A stretch of DNA of 64,000 nt, from contig SGPL01000057.1 in assembly GCA_004802705.1 (NCBI GenBank), positions 30,499 to 94,498 of the forward strand, written 5' to 3'. This stretch comes from Bondarzewia mesenterica (taxonomy: Eukaryota > Basidiomycota > Agaricomycetes > Russulales > Bondarzewiaceae). The translations under genes were made by a program, and so were the position numbers. Every line of letters starts with the position of its first letter. Within the stretch, counting starts at the first letter, position 1. The notes below the pieces were generated by a model. It made no database searches and was not told the origin of the DNA. It was given only the letters and a program-made list of their open reading frames with translations. Below, one piece after another: positions 1-11,608 of the stretch.

Positions 1-124
1 AACCATTGTATCGTCTGTACTATTACAGTAACTGGATATAGTCGATAGTTGTTGACAGTGCATTCTCTTTCAAATTTTGCTCGAGCAATATGTGAGATCC
101 AAAAGTTATTTTCTCGCCGGGATG

Positions 125-168
125 CAACTTCCAAGGTTCGGAAGTTGAGAGCGCCGCCGCGGCCGCGG
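125..168. promoter_or_regulatory. Inverted repeat and GC palindrome upstream of the Ssp120-like gene
   Basis: Two symmetric elements lie 60-105 bp before the start codon of the first gene. CAACTTCC at 125-132 and GGAAGTTG at 140-147 are perfect 8-bp inverted arms around a 7-base spacer. CCGCGGCCGCGG at 157-168 is a perfect 12-bp palindrome. The position fits a promoter-proximal binding site for dimeric factors, but no factor is identified; this is inference from symmetry only. Confidence 0.35.
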
Positions 169-228
169 GTCCGACTTGTCAGCGGTGCGTAGCCAGCGCC
201 CATCACAGGTTGTCTCTAGCAAAGCACC

Positions 229-1552
229 ATGCACCTCAAGTCATTTACCCTGTCCCTCTTTCTTTACATATACTACGTTTGTGCACATGGAGGTCACGAA
301 GGCGATGCCCAAGCACCTATCACAGGTGATGCAGCAGAGTATGCCCAGAAACATGTACGTGTGACCTCCCATCGTTGCATTCTGGCTAGAAGTCGTTGAC
401 GGCTCAGGGTTAGATGGCCACGGAACATCATATGTGAGGGAAGGTTTACTTAGCTTGGAGCATAGTACTGACGGGATTATACAGAGATTCGTTTGACCCG
501 CCGAGCTTCTTCCAGCTGCACGACTTGAATCGGTATGTGCGTTTCCATCATGCCGTATTCTCGATTCTAATGCATTGGTTCAGGGACGGTGTCTGGGACA
601 AGGAAGAAATCCAAGCTATCTACGGTGTGCACCACGTCTACTCCCAGAAGAAGTCAAAGGCAAGCAAGCTCGTAACATCCGTCCCTCTATAGCGTACGGT
701 GCTAACCTCCACACCATAGGATGATGTCGAACACCAGGAGAAGGCAGATACTATCGTACAAACTATACTGAAAGCAATGGACAAGAACGCTGATGAGAAG
801 ATTACTCTGGATGAGTTTGAGGCAGTTGGACTTGCAGGGCTTCCGAATTTTGACGAGCTTGGCGCGGAGGGACACCACTATGATGTTGAAAGCGGTGCGT
901 CGCCCCTCCACATGTTCAAAGTATTACGCTCTTAAAATCTTTCTTCCCGACCAGAGTTCTTCCTACACCACGAAGGTACATGATCTATCTTATCGCATTA
1001 ATAGCCCAACGTCGCTACCCCTCTCATCTCATCCCTTACAGAACAATACCACTCTACCCCGGAGACACAAACTGACGAGTCGTACACACATCCCGAGGAT
1101 CTGGAGCACTTCGCGGAGCATGAAAACATCGAAAGACAAGAAGCCGAACGAGAAGCTAAATTCCAAGGCATCACCGTCGAAGAAGCTCTCGCCCAACACG
1201 ACGAGCACGACGAGCCCCCGCGTGCGCCATCATCCAACGAGGTGCCGCCTGCCGAAGAGAACGCGGCTGACCAGCACGAGCCCGCGAGCAAGAAAATCCA
1301 ACGGCTCACGCCGCCAGAAAAGCAAGACCCTGCCGTGCGCTTCCGTGAGGCAAAGGCGGAGAGCGAGAAGCATGGGGAATGGGGATCTGGCGACAGCGGT
1401 TACAAGCCACCTAAAACCCCTTCAGAAAAGATGAGGAAGAACCTCCCGTACAAGGTACCGTGCTATTGTCCCGCTCTCAAGTGTCATACTGGAACATTGA
1501 CTATCAGGACCGTATGCAGTATAAGTTCCGTCGGAGCTGGAGTGATTTTTAG
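229..1552 (+). CDS. EF-hand secretory-pathway protein, Ssp120/nucleobindin type
   Basis: Multi-exon gene encoding roughly 260 residues. The start MHLKSFTLSLFLYIYYVCAH is a signal peptide, followed by an acidic linker. An EF-hand with the loop DLNRDGVWDKEE lies near residues 60-75 and a second, DKNADEKITLDE, near residues 110-125. The C-terminal half is charged and low in complexity and ends RRSWSDF with no HDEL. This order (signal peptide, two EF-hands, charged tail) is that of yeast Ssp120 and animal nucleobindins, which bind calcium in the ER-Golgi lumen. A last short exon begins after the intron that ends near 1519. The start at 229 is chosen because it opens directly into the signal peptide. 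The family call is good; the exact role (Ssp120 works with the cargo receptor Emp47 in yeast) is inferred. Confidence 0.8.
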
Positions 1553-1954
1553 GATCATAGGCCAGATTACTAGCGTTGGGTTGGGCTTAGGTCGGTGATG
1601 GCTGAGGTGCTACGTGCTGCTACGTGCTTGTGTAATTGATTTATTGCTTTCTTTCTCGTTTTCTTTGTTTTGCGGAAGGGGGTGCTTGGTTTACTGTTTC
1701 AAATATCTCATCACAATGATCCGTTCACCTCATGCTACTCTCGAATGCCCTCAGCTCGGCTTCAGATAGAGCTGGTACATGATCAATGTTAACAACGGTC
1801 TAGTGTTCATGAGCCTGATGGTGAATTAGACAAAAGATAGGCTGAATTATCGACATGCCGGTAGTTCAGAAGCCATCCGAATGCGCAATGGAATAATATA
1901 AAAATGTGCTGCAGATAAAAAGTTCTCATGCGATGCGCCACAACAATCTCATCC
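1553..1954. other. Intergenic, tail-to-tail
   Basis: This is the space between the convergent Ssp120-like and DOP1 genes. It is AT-rich in places (a T-rich run near 1636-1668) and presumably holds both 3' UTRs. No convincing coding or RNA signal is seen. Confidence 0.5.
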
Positions 1955-4900
1955 TCACTTGCCCTCAAACATATCACCAACCAGTCCCCGCTCCACCTCT
2001 TCCCAGTCAATGCTCCCTCCGCTCGCATATACACTCTCATAACTTGCGATACTCACTCTAGAGAAGAAGGGGACAAGATCGCGAATGGAGTCGATTTGAC
2101 GCAGGCCATTGAGCATCGGCCGACGCATTGGCCGTTGTTCCGTCGCAGGCAGTGTGATGAATGTATTCGCTCCCGTAGACGAGGAAACTTCCTGTTACCG
2201 AGGGTTCATCAGTAAACGGGGGACTGATTGGCTCATGAAGTTGATTACCTCTGTGACGGGCAGTCTCCCGGCGATCTCTGCCAATTGGTCGAGTATAGCT
2301 TCGGGAATCCAATCGTCAGGATGATATACCGCATCGACGGTGTCCGTGATGAATATCCATTGGTGACTGCACACAGATCAACTTGAGTCCACCTTTCTGC
2401 CAGGAAAGAAGACGCACACTTGGAAATCTTCTGTTTGTAGGACGAACAGGAGATCGAGGAATTTGCACACAGACAAGACCAAGGGCAAATCTTCTGAGCC
2501 GTCGGTTGGGAGTGTCGTCATCAGTTGATCCAATAGCCGGTACTGAACGTCGATTCATCAGCGCAAGAACAAACGTTCGAGAGCTGAATCTCACCATCTC
2601 GGTCAATATGACTGGCCAGAAGCTGACAAGATTGTGCGAGCTGAGACGACACAGCAAGATGCGAATACATAGGTAAACCTCCGCCTGCACAATCGGCGCT
2701 GGCACGTTCCGTAGTACATCAACCAACTTCTCCTGGATCGTTGGTAATGAGGTAAGGAATTGATTCTTCTCGCCGCAGAACAGTGCATAGGATAACCGTC
2801 GGAGGTTTAACGACCGCAGCAGATTCTCGTACTCGCGATTCGTGAAGATGTTGGTCGAGGGTGCCGTTGTCACTTTTGCCTGCAGCAAAGGGTAAACATA
2901 GAGGGATTGACAACAAACACAACCATACCTAGTAGCTCAGGAAACGCAGTTCTGTCTGCGTCGACCAAAGCCTTAGTAATTGACTGGAAACCACGCCCCG
3001 CTTCTGGTAGACTGTTGAAGAATCGGTGATCGTTGAGGATGTCTAGTACCACACTTCGCCAGGCTTTCAGTGCAGCCGATATGTGACTCATCTCCACGAT
3101 GATCTGAAGAATAACCTCATCGATATCCATAGGTCTAAGGAAATATATGATAAAGACACGATGTCCACGTTGATATGATACACGGACCTGGATTTTCCCT
3201 TCATGGAAGGGGTGACGATGTAGTAGATGATGTTGACGCATGCTGCAGTGACCTTATCATTATCCATGAGATATCTACGCAGATTTGGCAGCGCACTGCC
3301 GGCAATGTATCGATTGATCTGTCCGAACGAAAATGAGATCAAACTTGACGAAGTGGGGGAAAATCACTCGCCTGATCTGTAGTGTCTACACCTGCTGGTG
3401 ATCTTGATGATTGAGGATCGTTTAGCGATACTAGACTGCCGTTCATCTTCTCGTCCAACTTGACATCAGATGCGACTGCAGAACAAAAAAAAATCAAAAG
3501 TGCTCAGTGAAGCAGAGTCAAATGCAAATACCGCGCGGAAGAGGCGAGTCCCGCCCGTTCAAAGTGTCTTTAGTCCCACGCCGGATCCATGAGCTTTGAT
3601 CAGAGCTACGGCCAACGGAAAGCACAACAGCGTCCAGTAGCCTCCCAAACGTATCCTAAAGAGAAGTGAGACAAAGTGAGATAAGAGGATCGTTGAATAA
3701 CTACCTGCAGCTCTTTCCGAACTCGTCGATCCTCCATCGCTGTAGTTTGCGTCATTTTATCTGCTAGAACAGAAACACACCTTTGGAAGGAGACAGTTGG
3801 ATGGCGCTCGTTAATTGATCACCCTGCATACATACCTCAGCACGGGAAAGACTTGATTCTTGAAATCCTTGGTGTTGCCGACGACATCCTTAGCAAGCTG
3901 ATGGAAGCGCCCCCAAACCTGAAGAGCCAACGGGCCTTCCAACTGTTGCAAGTATTGCTCCATAAACTGGAACAAAACTCCATCGGACCTGCCTTGTATC
4001 AGACAGAAGATCATATATGCAGGAGGGTGAACGACTCACAAATTTGGGTTGATGACATGCTTCTTGCCTTTGTCTGATAGACCGGAAACGCGACACGATA
4101 TGCTCTCGCACACCATATGCACGACACTTTGCGCACTAGACGTAAGAGCGTCCACCAATTCGAAAGCTGCCTTCTGCGGCTGAGCGTTCTGACACTCGTG
4201 AGTAATGCTTGGCCACATGCTCGTCATTGGTGACATACCTTGTCTTCCCGATTCCAGCAGTCAATGATGCACTCCAGTACCTCAGCTGACTGTACCCGGA
4301 AGAAATGCTCGAACACACGCCGACAACGCAGGCGAGCCTTGTTGTAGATCAATGATAGCGACTCGTCCTTTGGTGTCCGCGACTTCGATTCCGGCCATGA
4401 CATCGTAGACCAAATGCTGTATAATACACGGATACCTTCGTGCAATGAGCGGTATCCGGGTGAGCGCACCTGCAAACATAATACCCAGTCACTGATAATG
4501 ACCGGTAGGAGCTCACGAGGAACGCACTGTTAATTGTTCCTCTGGGCCGCTGGGTGTTGTTTCGGAGCCGAAGACTGTCGTCATCATACCGAGAATGCCA
4601 ATACTCTCTGAGCCCGACGGCTTCTCAGCAGACACAACATCATCATCTGTCTGTGTCGCATCTGAAGTCGAAAGATTCAAAAGAATCAATCGTTCAAGTG
4701 CGTTGAGCAGCATGATGAATTCTGCGTCAGTTGCAGTCGAATGCAAATCTTGATCTACTCTCTGATCTGCTAGAACCCGATGAATATCGGAAAGACTCAT
4801 GCGCAGTTGGCGACCTATGCATTCGCTAAGAGGAGAGACAACTGCCTGTAGAGTCTGTCGGAACTGCGGGACCGTCATGAGTATGAAGTCTAGCCAATGC

Positions 4901-7900
4901 TGCAGCACAGGGCGATTCGATGCTATGGCAATGCCGTCGATGAGAGTCTGTACCAGTAAAGGGTTGACGAAATACATCTGGCCACCAGACTCTTGCGATC
5001 CGTCCCGAGAAGGTGGACGATCTGGCATGTTATCAATTGTGCCAATCTTCGCCATATTGGAAGTGCGTGAGTCTGATGTCGCAGTAGTAGCGGATATCAC
5101 AGAGTGAAGGAGGTGAAGTAGCTTGTTCTGGAGGTCGAGACGCTTCATGTGAACGGAGAAGTATAGTTTGCCAATGACGACCGCCTCAATGCTTTCCAGG
5201 ACAAGGGCCTCAACATCACCTCGCGCTACGATAGCTTGGAGAAGGTCAATTGCCGTTGACTGAATGACAGTGTTAACAGGGCGCATTGTCTCAACCCGAC
5301 CGTGCTTGCACTCCGACTGCACAAATCTGTGATTTGTCATTGAAACGGTTTATCGTGTCAGTACGTGATAGGGCTGACCTTGACAAGACTTCGATGAGGA
5401 CGTCTTGATAACTAGCGTCTGAATGAGCAACTCCAGCTATACAGAAATTAGTGCCAGTGAGACAAAAATTGGCAGGTAACAATTACCAGACTCGACCCGT
5501 TCAATGAGTCCTGCATGATGAGATCGTCGAATAAGGTTCGTTCGAGTAGTCTTGCTGAAACCTTGTCCCCCAAATCGAACAATCGACAGCAATGTTTCCA
5601 GCAGGTAATTGATGTACGATTGATCGAACGGTCGCTCGTAGGAGAAGTCCTGGAGCTCCTTTCCATTGAGCTTGGATACCGAAGGCGTTCGATGCATTGC
5701 CGGATCCAATAAGTCGAAAAGGATAGGGTCCAATGCTCTGGGGAAGAATTAGCAGCGTGTGGCAAACGACTGAGAGGTGCGTACCGAAGATATGATTTCA
5801 AGCTACAACGCATCCAGGTTTCTCCAATTCGACGAAGATTCGGATCATCGTTCTTCAAAGTATCGAGGACGATCATCATGGGAACCTTGAAACGAAAACC
5901 AGGCAGCGTATTATCCTCTATGAATGCATGATCAGTTACGCTCTACTTATGAACCAATGTTGAGGTCTCACCCGTTAATCTCCAAAATACTCCGAAAGCC
6001 TCGTATGAGTCTTGCACGTTTTCGCGATTCTGGCGAAGTAAGGCTTTGTGCTATGATAGACTCGACATAGGGACGGTTGGTCACGTTCTCCAGAGCCCAT
6101 ATGAGATTCACAGTGTGTGCATGGTATACGGTATAGTTTGGACGGAGGTATTTGAATAGCTGTTTACATGAGTCATGCGTCTGAGGACGGAGAATAATCA
6201 TTAGAGAGCTCCACGTACCGTGTCAACCATCTTGAACATGACATGGCGTGACTGAACAGAAATATTGGGCTCTAGTCCTGTCAACTGTTGCAACCCGACG
6301 GCCAGAGTAACAACCCGGTCAACGATCACAAAAGTCGTGCTCTGAAACAGAAAAGACAAGATTTCTATCAAATGAAATGGAAAAAACACGCGCATACAAT
6401 TCACCTCATGCTCCACTGCCATCAAAATGACAGAAAGCCATCCCACTGGGTCCCAATTCACCTTGACCTTAATATCGTCGCTTTCACCAATGCGGTCAGC
6501 AAGCTTGTTCAAAAGAACGAGAGATTGGAGGAAAATGTCGCGCAGTAACGGGGTCTTTTCCATTTTCCTGAATAATGCCTTGGCACAAATCATACTAAAG
6601 CCAGCGAGATCTTCAAACACCGTGATGAGCGGCGCAGCAAATGACTTCCTTTCGCTCGCCATATCCACAGAAAGCTCAATTCCGTAGAAGGCTCGCGCAA
6701 AAGAGCATGGTCCCGTAGGGTTAGAGACTGCTGGTGTCGCTGCTGGGAGCTCAGGTGATTGAACAAGTGCCGAGGTGNGGATTTGTTCGATGAGAGTCTG
6801 CACAAAGTGCATCGCATCCGATATAGCGCACAAGGAAGTCTTTGGGACATTCCCTGACATTTGGTACTGAATCGGGAATAAGTTCTTTGAGATATACGAG
6901 GATAGATATGAAGTATTTACTCTCAAGGCCTCTATGATTGCAGCGAGTACGATTGGCAAGTGCAGAGTCTGGATCTCGTCATCTCGAACCTGAAAGGTTG
7001 TGAGTACGAATTGTGCCAGTCGGATAGTCTGCAAGTTTTAGAGTCAGTCGTGTCGAAGTAGAATAGATTGTGGAATCGTGATGCGCGCCTCGTAATGCGT
7101 CCCATCTCCGACAATTTCAGATAAAATGGCTGCTAAGAGCTGCTTCCAGACGATACGTGGTTCGACGGCCTCGTACAAGGTGCTTGCGGTCATAACCATC
7201 TAAGATTATGATAAGGAAAGTGCATGTGAATCAAATCTATGACTCGTACATCTTCGCCGGTATCTGGGCCGGATTCGATGGCCTTTTTAAGAGCTTTGAA
7301 TACGTCAAGGATCAATATCTCGGTCAGCGGGCCACCAACTTCCCATTTATCTAGGAGGGAGATAAAAATCTTAAACGGCCGTGACTCTGAGTACTCGGTC
7401 GATGGAGAAAACATTTCATCCTAATCAGAAGTCATTGATTGCGGGCGCTTGCATGGCGTTATGATCACGTACCCTTAATGTAGACCGCAACAGCTCGAGG
7501 GCGTTTTGACTTTAAGTACTGGACTTGGTGTTCACTGTTCTCGTCAGGACCCAAAAGCCAAGTATACAGACGTCGGTTGAGGGAGAGATCTCTGCGCATC
7601 ACGACGCTAGTAGCGGTGCGCATCAGGATCGCACGGTCCTCGGCAGATGCGTTCCGCACAGCCGCATTGTCTACACGAAGAGACTGTAGTAGTAAGTCGA
7701 GCGCGCCTCGTCGCACAAGGAGATTATCGTCTTCGAGCGCTGCGGCGAAGGCACGAATCATGAGGCCGATGTCACGACCCACGATTGACGTGATATCTAT
7801 GCATCTGTCGCATCAGCCGCGGTATTGTCACGCCTCAAAACATGACGTACACACCTTCGTCGTCGTTGAGACGGGGAAGTCGGCGAGCGAGAAAGTTTAG

Positions 7901-8839
7901 AGATGTTCCACGGGCAGAAGGTGTCGTCAGCATGACAAGCCAGATGTTCTGAAGGAAGAATGAAGGCGAGACTGTTCCGGAAAGACGATCTAGGAGACTC
8001 AAGACCTAGAGGAGACAGTCAAGAACGACACAGATGGACGACACGTATCCGAACCTTGTCGAAGAATTCCCCAGTCTCCTCCTCCAGCCCCGGAAGCAGA
8101 CCGAGAATAAACGATTTCATGATTGGTCGTAAGCCCGCTTGAAGCGGTAGGAAATAAGTGTCGTAAAGATTCAGAAGGGTTGGCTGCAAATTCGGTTGGC
8201 GGTAAGCTAACGCCTTGACCAGTAGCCACTCACGTACCTTGACGGACGTAGAGGCGTATTCGAAGAAAGGAAATAATCCGGATGCCCAGAGCGCGAGGTC
8301 GCGCTTCAAGCCTTCCGACTAAAAGGCATCAGCTATTGGCTAAACGAAAGGTGACCAACGGCATACCCCTACGACCGCGAGGATATGAGAATAGACATCC
8401 AAGGCTCTCTGGTGGACCCCACTGGGTAATGCGGGGTTGAGGCATTGCGACAATCGTTTGGAGACGACAATCTTTCGAGGGATCTCCTTAAACTGCATGT
8501 AAGCCTGAAACGTCTGCACACAAGCCCTTGCGTTCAGCCAGCGCTCTCGACATGAAACTGCGAGACTTGCACGCACCTTCAGCAACTGTTTCAGGAAGGC
8601 GATGAAGTCGGCCCACTCGTGTACATTGTCGAACGAGTTGAGAGATTTCTCCACTTGCTGCGTGTATTTCTTGTACTTTGGGTCGGAAGCATATGCCTGT
8701 TGAAGAGCAGCTATCTCATATATTATGTTACACCGTCAGAAGTCGTGAATATCACCCAACACGTACTGCGATTGCTGACCCTGTCCGTGATGCGCGTGGA
8801 GGACGTAATCACAGTGCGATCTGTGCTCTGTAATGCCAT
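1955..8839 (-). CDS. DOP1: Dopey family protein DOP1
   Basis: Very long gene of many exons, estimated at 1,700-1,800 residues, the usual size for fungal Dopey proteins. The start at 8839 (MALQSTDRTV) reads across a first intron into YKKYTQQVEKSLNSFDNVHE, the conserved Dopey N-terminal block. The following LPSGVHQRALDVYSHI and the LLVRRGALDLLLQSL segment near 7,700 are also typical. The body is helical and leucine-rich to the stop at 1955. Dop1/DopA works with Mon2 and the flippase Neo1 at Golgi and endosomal membranes in recycling, polarity and, in Aspergillus, development. A single N lies at 6778. No internal stop remains once introns are removed. The many small ORFs on the plus strand here are shadows. 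Confidence 0.9.
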
Positions 8840-8950
8840 GGGTCTGTCCCAGAGTCATGCGATGCGCCTGCGCTCAAAGTCGTCGTGGGGGAGAAGGGTA
8901 GGTACTGTTATGTACGGGTCGGCCGTCGTGCAGCGCTTCAATACACTTAG

Positions 8951-8963
8951 CGTAGGGTTAGGG
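8951..8963 (+). repeat. Short telomere-like GGGTTAGGG motif
   Basis: Between the divergent DOP1 and GFA-domain genes the sequence CGTAGGGTTAGGG occurs once, matching about one and a half TTAGGG units. It could be a chance match, a healed break, or a binding site for a telobox-type factor such as Tbf1, which binds such motifs in yeast promoters. No longer array follows. Confidence 0.3.
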
Positions 8964-9092
8964 TCTTATAGATCTTGCTATAGAAATCTGTTATCCGAGG
9001 TAACTTAACTGTGACTGGGAACTCCCATAGCTTAACAGTACAGTATTTCACGAGCTAATGTCTGGAAGTCATTCTCAGCGACAGCGACCACT

Positions 9093-9624
9093 ATGTCCAG
9101 TGTCATATCACCACAAGACCCTTTACAGGGCGGTTGTTATTGCGGCGCAATCTCCTACGCTATATCAGCCCCACCTGCGATGAGCGCTTTCTGTCATTGC
9201 ACACAATGTCAGAAGTTAAACGGTGCGCACAGCGTAAGGTCTGAATCTTCTGCGATCTTCTTCATGTTCCTGGAATACAGCATGCCCATTTATCCACACA
9301 ATTCATTTCGATGCATCGAGCTTCACCTGGACGCATGCACCACCACATGATTCACGTCTTGACGCGTTCGTTAACCCGTCAAAGCCGTGGAAGACACGCT
9401 TTCGGTGCAAGACTTGCGGGTGCACCGTTGCCTCGAGAAATGCGAAGACGAATAGAATTAGTGTGTGGGGCGCACAGCTAGCTAGAGACGATGATGGAAA
9501 GATCAGGAGATGGAATGAGGTCAATCCAACGGCGCATATTTTCTATGGGACAAGGATGTTGGACGTCGATGACGGGCTGGGGAAATGGGAAGGATACGAA
9601 GATCAGTCTGAAAGAATTCTCTGA
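9093..9624 (+). CDS. GFA/CENP-V domain enzyme (glutathione-dependent formaldehyde-activating type)
   Basis: Two exons, about 158 residues. The start at 9093 leads into GGCYCGAISY and then CHCTQCQKLN, the first two zinc-binding cysteine clusters of the GFA fold. The third cluster is FRCKTCGCTVASRN, followed by the usual WG and FYGTRMLDVDDGLGKWEGY end. Frame is kept only if the intron starts at GTGCGC after AAACG (about 9222) and ends at TACAG, giving KLN-A-CPFIHTIHF, a good family match; the more obvious GTAAGG donor nine bases later would break the frame. The protein family binds glutathione adducts of small aldehydes; the actual substrate of fungal paralogues is usually unknown. The gene is divergent from DOP1 and shares a 250-bp promoter with it. 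Confidence 0.85.
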
Positions 9625-9846
9625 AAAAACGGTTTCACAGAACATAGATTTTCTTGACAAACAACAACATTATTATTCGAAAGCTGCTAATAAGTGGTCA
9701 AAGCGTCCGTATGCAGTTCGTAAAGTGTCCGTGAAAGTCACCCATGAAAAAGCCCCACTAAATGTGCAAGTTCGAGTATAGTAGAGCAATTAGTCAAGTG
9801 AGTCCATCATCACAGTTCGTTGATCATGGTTCAAGCTGAAAGCCTT

Positions 9847-10659
9847 CTAATTGCAGTTGAAATAGTTGCCGGGAATAACGTTTAGGCAGCCTTGTGTATC
9901 TAGAAACGCTAGATGTCAGCACTGCGAAATGAAGTGGAGAGGTAAAATAACCAACCTTTGTTAGTCGGGCAGTCGGCGGGATCGTCGCAGCATTTGATGC
10001 ATGCACGATTTCCGCCAGGCTCAACCAATTCTACATAGTGGTTATATCTGTAGAAGACGGTGATCGTTTCAGCTGGGTCCATTCAAAGGGTAGACAGATA
10101 ATGTTGCGTACCCAAGGCAAACTGAGCCAGCTGGGTTACCATGTCCGCCCGCGCCACCACTAGAATCGTACTGGCCTCCATCATCGTTGGCATTTAAGCG
10201 GCTAAGATGACTTGGCCTGATGCATCCAGTGACTGTGGTCTCGAGTCAGTATGAAGATCAGAGAGAAGGCATTGTTCAAAAACATACGTTGCGCATAGCG
10301 TTGACCATTCTTGCCCTTCCCACTTTTAAACGCGATATTGCTCCAGAAATCGGCGGGAAGCTGACCCTGTTGGCTCGAATATCGCCCTGCAGGTGTGCAA
10401 TACGTCTTCATACCTCCGGGATGCTCGCTATCGCCAATATCTGTGTGCGGATCGCGGGGCATAATCATACTGGCGAACTACAGGTCAGAAGCAGAAAATG
10501 AGGCAAGAACACCTGTCCTTACCAGTGCTTCGCTGCGCTGGTGACGTAAACGATGTTTTGAACATCCTGACGAGCATGCAAAATATCAGGACCGCTGGGC
10601 GACGCCACGGCAGAGAGAACGGACGCGAAGAAGAAAGTTGTCAATAGATCGCGGAACAT
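9847..10659 (-). CDS. Conserved Cys-rich secreted protein of unknown function
   Basis: Five exons, about 200 residues. MFRDLLTTFFFASVLSAVAS is a signal peptide with a plausible cleavage site after VAS. The mature part has nine cysteines, including a KCCDDPADCP knot, and Gly/Ser-rich stretches such as DDGGQYDSSGGAGGHGNP. The last exon (from NKDTQGC) ends IPGNYFNCN. I recognise the pattern as a family of secreted proteins common in mushroom-forming fungi, but know no established activity. All four introns have GT..AG borders and keep frame. Extracellular location is well supported; a wall or effector-like role would be a guess. Confidence 0.75.
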
Positions 10660-11608
10660 AGTGCTCAAATAGAAAATGCAGATAAGTAAGGAGGAGATGG
10701 ATATTTCTCTTATAAGTCGTGGAGGAGAGGCTAGGAGCAGGGTCCATGAGTCGAACGCGCGTCCATTTTATGGTGGACATTATCGGGCATTTATGACCGC
10801 AGATTATTCGTAGATCCGACACTGTCCGACATCGCGAGTCGGTCAGCTGAGGGCGCGTCTGGGCGCTTGGGCGCATGAACGCTGGTGGATCTAGTAAAGG
10901 TGCAGATGACGTTGACAACGAAATACTGCCAAGGCTTCCCATAGCCGCTCTTTGGCCCGGCAGCGGTGAACGCTACGTCCATATTCCGAACGAGGCGCTC
11001 CACATGCGCGCGGGTTACTTCGATCGCAATCCATGTATGCGAGTAGAACGGACACCCGGGTGCAAGATGGGATTATACGGCTGAACATGCGCACGTACAG
11101 TAGGATCGTCATCGAAGAAAAACGGCAGTTTCTATACCGTTCGAAAAATTTCAGGTTGGACTGTGACAGACACAGGGCAACTAGTCCACATTCTGACATG
11201 GAAAGTGAAGTCATAGCGGTCAGAGCAAAGTCAGAGAGTCGAGAATGGCATCACACGAGATCGCACGAGGAGTTTCGGGGGAGAAGGAATACAAGCCTGG
11301 AACAAAGTTGGTTGTCCTCTGCGGTCCTAGACAGGAGAGAAGTCGAGGGCGTCAATATTCAGCGTGTTGAATCTTTAACTGCAAACCACCACGTAGCACA
11401 AATTTTACGGGAATGTACAACGATGAGTGTTGCATTAACCTGGATGGACTGCGCTGAAGAGAAGGATCCAACTTGTTCGAGTCGGACGTCTGGACAGTAA
11501 GTGTTGAAACGTTTGACCGATCATATACTGCTTACGTCAAATCTTCCTCGGACAGTCACGAATCACAACGCCACAGAGACTCGAGGCCGAGCACGCCTCG
11601 ATCTTGAA
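10660..11608. other. Intergenic, divergent promoter region
   Basis: This roughly 950-bp gap lies between the secreted-protein gene (-) and the Ies4-like gene (+). A TATAAGA on the minus strand at about 10708-10714 lies about 50 bp before the secreted-protein start codon and may be its TATA element. An open frame of 155 codons ends at 11500, but it has no recognisable domain and odd composition; I do not call it a gene. Confidence 0.4.

Noticed and set aside
11033..11500. Open frame of 155 codons upstream of the Ies4-like gene
   Set aside because: No domain, no splice logic, charged random-like residues; probably promoter DNA.
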